A stretch of DNA of 18,038 nt, from contig DIDD01000010.1 of the NCBI GenBank assembly GCA_002417965.1, positions 1 through 18,038 of the forward strand. Direction: 5' to 3'. A program made the translations under genes and the position numbers. This document shows positions 14,756 through 18,038 of this stretch, piece by piece. Position 1 is the first letter of the stretch, and each line of letters starts with the position of its first letter. The stretch comes from Veillonellaceae bacterium UBA5809 (lineage in GTDB: Bacteria; Bacillota; Negativicutes; Veillonellales; Dialisteraceae). A model generated the notes under the pieces. The model had not been told where the DNA came from. It ran no database searches and saw only the letters and a list, made by a program, of their open reading frames with translations.

Positions 14756-16360
14756 TCACAATGACTCCAAATCCCTATACAGAAGACGGCCCATAATCCC
14801 TCTTCCTGGACAACACGAGTATTGCCCGCCTGCGTACCCCCAGTAAAAGGATATCCACAAGATCCCTGGTATATTCATATGGAAAACCGGATCTGCAGCA
14901 ACAACATCCGCATTTTCTGCCAGTGCTCTCCATTCATCCAAGGTTTTAAAATAATGCATGCCGCCTCCGGATTCTCCTGACCGGTACAGCGCTTCAGATT
15001 CTTTTGACCATGAATAAGCGGCACGGCTTATAGAATATTTTCCTTTTCCTTGAAGGAACAACTCCATATTCCGTGTATGAACAGGATCTCCCATCAGCAG
15101 AAGACGTCTTCCTGTCCGCTGACTTTCTATCTCTGTCATTCCTTCTTTACATGCATCGCCTGAATTCCCTCCGCACGGCAGGAGTGCTTTCATACACTGT
15201 TCCCATTGTGACATCAAAAATTCCCCTATGGGTAAAAATGTTGTAAAAGGAATCTCCAATTCATTTTTCATCCACAAAGCAGCCTTGAGTCCGGCTGATG
15301 AGACAACCCAGTTAAGCGCAGGCCTTTTCTGTGATTCCTTTGAATCCCGTCCGGAATAACACACTTCATAGCCCATAGCCTTTATTCTTTCTGTACACGG
15401 ATGGAAATCCTCTATATGTCCGCACAGCAGCGGACTGTATCCCAAGACACGGATGACGCGCGTTCCGGATTCAGAAAAGAAAGACGCGTCTGTCTGCGCC
15501 TGTATTTCCTCGGCACGGCTGATACCTGACATTGCATCATGAAATCCATCAGAAGGAAAAAATATATCATCTTTGTTTTTCTGATGGATCTGTTTCATAA
15601 CCGCCTCATGATCCAAACCGATAAAATCCGGCACTGCTGTCTGAATAAGCACTCTTTGTGTCTCTTTTCCCTCTTCCCGTTCCTGAATCTGAGCCGCGCA
15701 CCGTTCCTCCATGCCGTAAATAAAATCCGCCGCTTTCATACGTACTGCATATACCTTTTTCTGTCCTTCCGACATATCACCGTCTCTCATACAGCTCCGG
15801 CATCCCGGAGGCGTCAGCATCCATGTCTGTGTATCAGGCGACTGTTTCCAGTCAGAAATTCCGCTTCCGTCTGAAACAGGGGGCGGAAGCTGGCAGACCT
15901 GCTTTTTCACCGGCTCTGCCCGTGGAATCGCCGCCGTCATCTGCGCGGCAGTCAAATGACTGATTCCATCTGCCGCTGCCATAGGTCCCCGAAAAAAGCA
16001 CCGTACAGTGCATCCGGTTTCTTTTGTCAGACTTTTTTCCAAATCAGAAAAATCCAGCCGTGTAAGTATATCCAGACAAGACAAATAAATGATAACGGCG
16101 CCCCATTTCTCTCCCTTCTTCACTGTCTCCCGCACTGCATCACGGATACGGTCTTCTGCTGTGCCCATCACATAATCCATTTCCTCCATGTGGACATATG
16201 CAAACTGATTCAATTTTCCTTCTGCCCGTGCCCGCAGATAAACACCTCTGATACAGGGAAGTGACCCCGGAACCACCAGAATAATATCTTCTCTGGCCCA
16301 AAAATCTTCCATGGCGGTATGCGTGCAGGATACCGGTTTTGCTTCAATCGTCAGCATATC
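14756..16360 (-). CDS. Nitrogenase component 1-like protein (NifD/NifK superfamily)
   Basis: From the ATG at 16360 (AGGAGGAAAG upstream) the protein has 534 residues and the pattern of nitrogenase component 1 type oxidoreductases. Three cysteines sit where P-cluster ligands occur in NifD/NifK: C11, C35 in PGSLPCIRGVY and C94 in IIYLSCLDILTRLDF. GKLNQFAYVHMEEMDYVMG and TAVPDFIGLDHEAVMKQI are the usual inner segments. An additional C186-x2-C189 occurs (PPGCRSC). A second domain follows from about 340 (TRVIRVLGYSPLL) to the end. Such lone homologues in anaerobes are distinct from true N2-fixing enzymes; an electron-transfer or reductase role is inferred, the substrate unknown. No NifH-like partner is in the window. 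The last 35 residues contain odd composition (ILWISFYWGYAGGQYSCCPG), so a C-terminal frameshift cannot be excluded. The open frame extends upstream to 16510 through the leader hairpin and is not used. Confidence 0.8.
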   Translation of the reverse strand, partial: DMLTIEAKPVSCTHTAMEDFWAREDIILVVPGSLPCIRGVYLRARAEGKLNQFAYVHMEEMDYVMGTAEDRIRDAVRETVKKGEKWGAVIIYLSCLDILTRLDFSDLEKSLTKETGCTVRCFFRGPMAAADGISHLTAAQMTAAIPRAEPVKKQVCQLPPPVSDGSGISDWKQSPDTQTWMLTPPGCRSCMRDGDMSEGQKKVYAVRMKAADFIYGMEERCAAQIQEREEGKETQRVLIQTAVPDFIGLDHEAVMKQIHQKNKDDIFFPSDGFHDAMSGISRAEEIQAQTDASFFSESGTRVIRVLGYSPLLCGHIEDFHPCTERIKAMGYEVCYSGRDSKESQKRPALNWVVSSAGLKAALWMKNELEIPFTTFLPIGEFLMSQWEQCMKALLPCGGNSGDACKEGMTEIESQRTGRRLLLMGDPVHTRNMELFLQGKGKYSISRAAYSWSKESEALYRSGESGGGMHYFKTLDEWRALAENADVVAADPVFHMNIPGILWISFYWGYAGGQYSCCPGRGIMGRLLYRDLESL

Positions 16361-16462
16361 TTTCCTCCTGGATATGAATACTTCAAAAACAGCTCCGCAC
16401 AAAATGTCCGGAGCTGTTTCGTTTTTATTATTGTATAAAATCAGGAGATGTAATATAAACAA
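16361..16462 (-). promoter_or_regulatory. Promoter and short hairpin leader of the nitrogenase-like gene
   Basis: Minus-strand TTGTTT (16457-16462), 17 bp and TTTATA (16434-16439) make a weak but plausible promoter. The transcript would start near 16427, only about eight bases before the hairpin at 16385-16419, and the ribosome binding site follows it directly. This puts a terminator-like structure at the very 5' end of the message. Confidence 0.45.
16385..16419 (-). terminator. Terminator-like hairpin before the nitrogenase-like gene
   Basis: AAACAGCTCCG (16387-16397) and CGGAGCTGTTT (16409-16419) form a perfect 11-bp stem with an 11-base loop. On the minus strand the stem ends in five T followed by GAAG. 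It may terminate transcription from the decayed gene upstream, or act as an attenuator or 5' stabiliser for the gene that starts 25 bases later. Confidence 0.65.
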
Positions 16463-16522
16463 ATCTATAATCCAATTTCTAAAAATAAGAAAAATCCGTC
16501 TAAAAATCAAACCGATGCCTGA

Positions 16523-17480
16523 TCAGAATCTCTTCGGATCATCTGAAATTCCATATATCTTCAGAATCCGTCGAATATAATCCTGCAGTTTGTCCGCTCC
16601 GTAACTCCGTTAACCCCTCCGGTATATCTTCCTGGTCAAAAGGAAGATGTCATCTGCCGTCACCGTCTCCGCCTGATCATGCATAACATACCCCCTCATG
16701 AGATGACATGCGTTTTGGCAAAACTGGATATCCAGATTAGGCAGCAGGGCATCCTGCAGAAAATGAGGTGAATGCTTAACCGCTGTCCAGGCCAGCGCCC
16801 CTTTTATTTTCCGGATGACCCTTTGGGATAAGAATCCTCAAATCCGGTCAGATGTATCCGGGGCAGTGCTTTATGCCTCCCTCCTCTGTATCTCCTCTTT
16901 TTTTCGTTCTGAATGCGCAGACCCAATATCACATTCCCCCATACTGACAAATGCAGGAAAAGTGCATAATTCTAAAAATGACCCGTTCCCCCGGAGTCAG
17001 TCCCGTTACACCCTTTTTTCCCATTTCAATAAACCCGGAAATCATACGGAACACTGCACTTCCCACGCCCCCTGCCAGTCCTAAGAGAATCATTCTCTCT
17101 CCGCTATTCACCGTCACAGATCCATAGACTGTATGAACAAATATATTCAGTATAAATTTCTGACAGAACAGATATAAAATCAAAAGAGAAAACCTGGTCC
17201 GCATTGTCTGCCTCATGAGAAAAATCCCCATCCCATCCGCTATATCCGGTATCTGCCCTGAGGCCACTGCTTCCTGCAGATTCTACGTAAGTCTCTGATA
17301 CATATCAGAATTAAATTTCCCCATCAGATCACGGACCGTCTGTCCGCCAAGACTGTCTGAAGCTACATGTTAATACTCGATTCCAATAAAATTCCCCTCT
17401 GCGCTTCCGTTTTTTCCCGCAGGCCCACTTTTTTCCCTTTCTTTTTCAGGTTGATGCCACACCTCCAGTCTATAGGAATA
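16523..17480 (-). pseudogene. Decayed gene, product not recognised
   Basis: This stretch on the minus strand reads as protein-like segments in changing frames broken by stops. Near the start comes SAEGNFIGIEY-stop-HVASDSLGGQTVRDLMGKFN, then MYQRLT-stop-NLQEAVASGQIPDIAD. A middle open piece (down to 16929) has SGERMILLGLAGGVGSAVF. After a frame change come LELCTFPAFVSMGECDIGS and two more stops. The last part reads KGALAWTAVKHSPHFLQDAL, then ADDIFLLTRKIYRRG-stop and KLQDYIRRILKIYGISDDPK, ending TGA at 16523-16525. At least four in-frame stops and two or three frame changes are needed to read through, so it is not functional. A TATAAT at 17480-17485 and a GGAGGTG at about 17463-17469 may be the old start signals. 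The family was not recognised. It may once have been a partner of the nitrogenase-like gene downstream on the same strand, but nothing in the sequence proves this. Confidence 0.55.
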
Positions 17481-17548
17481 TTATAAAATGGCGATAGTAA
17501 ATTGAATGATAATCAAAGAAAAATATCCATAATACTGTCAAAAACAAA

Positions 17549-17590
17549 AAAGCGAAAGGAAACAGACTATGATCCGTGCCCTTTCGCTTT
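17549..17590 (-). terminator. Intrinsic terminator of the YkvI-like gene
   Basis: AAAGCGAAAGG (17549-17559) and CCTTTCGCTTT (17580-17590) form an 11-bp stem with a 20-base loop. On the minus strand it continues as TTTTTTGTTTTTG, a good T-tract, about 32 bases after the stop codon of the gene at 17622. Confidence 0.8.
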
Positions 17591-17621
17591 GAGATACAGT
17601 ATGTCAATTTCCCACTTCTCA

Positions 17622-18038
17622 TCAATCAGCTGTTTTATTAATCACTCCGGACTCTGTCAATCCTGCGCACTGCCGGTCCGCCATCTCTTCCTTCCTCTTT
17701 ATATGAATCTTATAAACACCTATCGTCAGCAAAGGGAGCAGGAACACCGCAATAAATGCATAGGCCAGCGCCTGATATCCCTTAGCAATCAGATCAATAA
17801 TCCCCACCTGGGCCAAAGCCACTGAAAGAATCAGGATAAACAAAGTCAGGCCTCCTTTTTTATACCTTGTGAGAGGAGCCCTTCCCCTATCCTGAAGTCC
17901 GCGGTTTACCCGTTCCAGCATAGCATGAATCACCCCTGTCGCCGTTGTAATCAGGGTCCATGCCATAATAAATCCGAACGCGGCAAACAGCCACACAGGC
18001 GCGCCGCTGTTTTCCATCATCACAAACCACGGAACCGG
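17622..18038 (-). CDS. YkvI-like membrane protein, C-terminal part (cut by window edge)
   Basis: The frame is open from the right edge to a stop at 17622, so only about the last 138 residues are present; the ATG at 18023 is internal and not the gene start. Three or four hydrophobic segments are visible: WLFAAFGFIMAWTLITTATG, then LFILILSVALAQVGIIDLIA, and AYAFIAVFLLPLLTIGVYKI, followed by a charged tail (HIKRKEEM). The pattern with IIDLIAKGYQALAYAFI and a final TIGVYKI resembles the C-terminus of YkvI-type putative membrane proteins of Firmicutes, distant relatives of amino-acid transporters, with no established function. The gene ends with a clear terminator. Confidence 0.65.
   Translation of the reverse strand, partial: PVPWFVMMENSGAPVWLFAAFGFIMAWTLITTATGVIHAMLERVNRGLQDRGRAPLTRYKKGGLTLFILILSVALAQVGIIDLIAKGYQALAYAFIAVFLLPLLTIGVYKIHIKRKEEMADRQCAGLTESGVINKTAD

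Noticed and set aside
16361..16510. 50-residue N-terminal extension of the nitrogenase-like protein
   Set aside because: It would translate the leader hairpin and promoter region. The ATG at 16360 follows a perfect ribosome binding site and begins the conserved part.
16929..17267. 112-codon minus-strand open frame as an intact gene
   Set aside because: It has no good start signals and continues as related-looking coding in other frames on both sides, so it is treated as part of a decayed gene.
1..18038. CRISPR array, tRNA or rRNA genes
   Set aside because: No regularly spaced repeats, cloverleaf-like sequences or rRNA-like segments were noticed on reading both strands.

Overview
The window looks like a piece of chromosome from an anaerobic, low-to-mid-GC Firmicute. 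The combination of a YibE/F membrane protein, an AMIN/Amidase_3 cell-wall amidase, a GerMN lipoprotein, a BirA-type operator in front of bioY, a nitrogenase-component-1-like protein and a YkvI-type membrane protein would fit the Negativicutes (a Dialister or Megasphaera relative). That taxonomic guess is inference from gene content only. No rRNA, tRNA or CRISPR array was seen.

Layout. 1-216: 3' end of an insertion sequence (transposase C-terminus), abutting the 3' end of a complete crotonase-family gene (222-998, -). 1248-2111 (+): EamA/DMT exporter, convergent with a minus-strand amino-acid cluster across a long bidirectional hairpin. That cluster, read right to left, is an MFS transporter (frameshifted), a class I/II aminotransferase, a polar-amino-acid ABC substrate-binding lipoprotein (nonsense codon in its signal peptide) and a D-2-hydroxyacid dehydrogenase (6925 down to 2180). 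Both transport genes carry lesions; both enzymes look intact. 7225-8076 (+): pirin. 8128-9019 (-): CHY-type zinc-finger protein followed by the biotin-uptake protein BioY, behind a BirA-like operator that overlaps a promoter. 9480-12312 (+): yibE/F, AMIN-amidase and GerMN lipoprotein, probably one envelope operon from a strong promoter.

12366-14559 (-): a second aminotransferase plus D-2-hydroxyacid dehydrogenase pair, convergent with the envelope operon across a perfect 44-bp palindrome. 14756-16360 (-): a lone nitrogenase-component-1-like protein with conserved cysteines. 16523-17480 (-): a badly decayed, unrecognised gene. 17622-18038 (-): C-terminal part of a YkvI-like membrane protein running off the right edge.

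How it fits together. The two aminotransferase/2-hydroxyacid dehydrogenase pairs suggest amino acid -> 2-oxo acid -> 2-hydroxy acid metabolism as a way to dispose of amino groups and reducing power; substrates cannot be read from the sequence. Three minus-strand genes (MFS, first aminotransferase, nitrogenase-like) share an unusual arrangement: a promoter, a short leader and a terminator-like hairpin with a T-tract before the coding start. This suggests control by transcription attenuation, but no known riboswitch or T-box motif was recognised.
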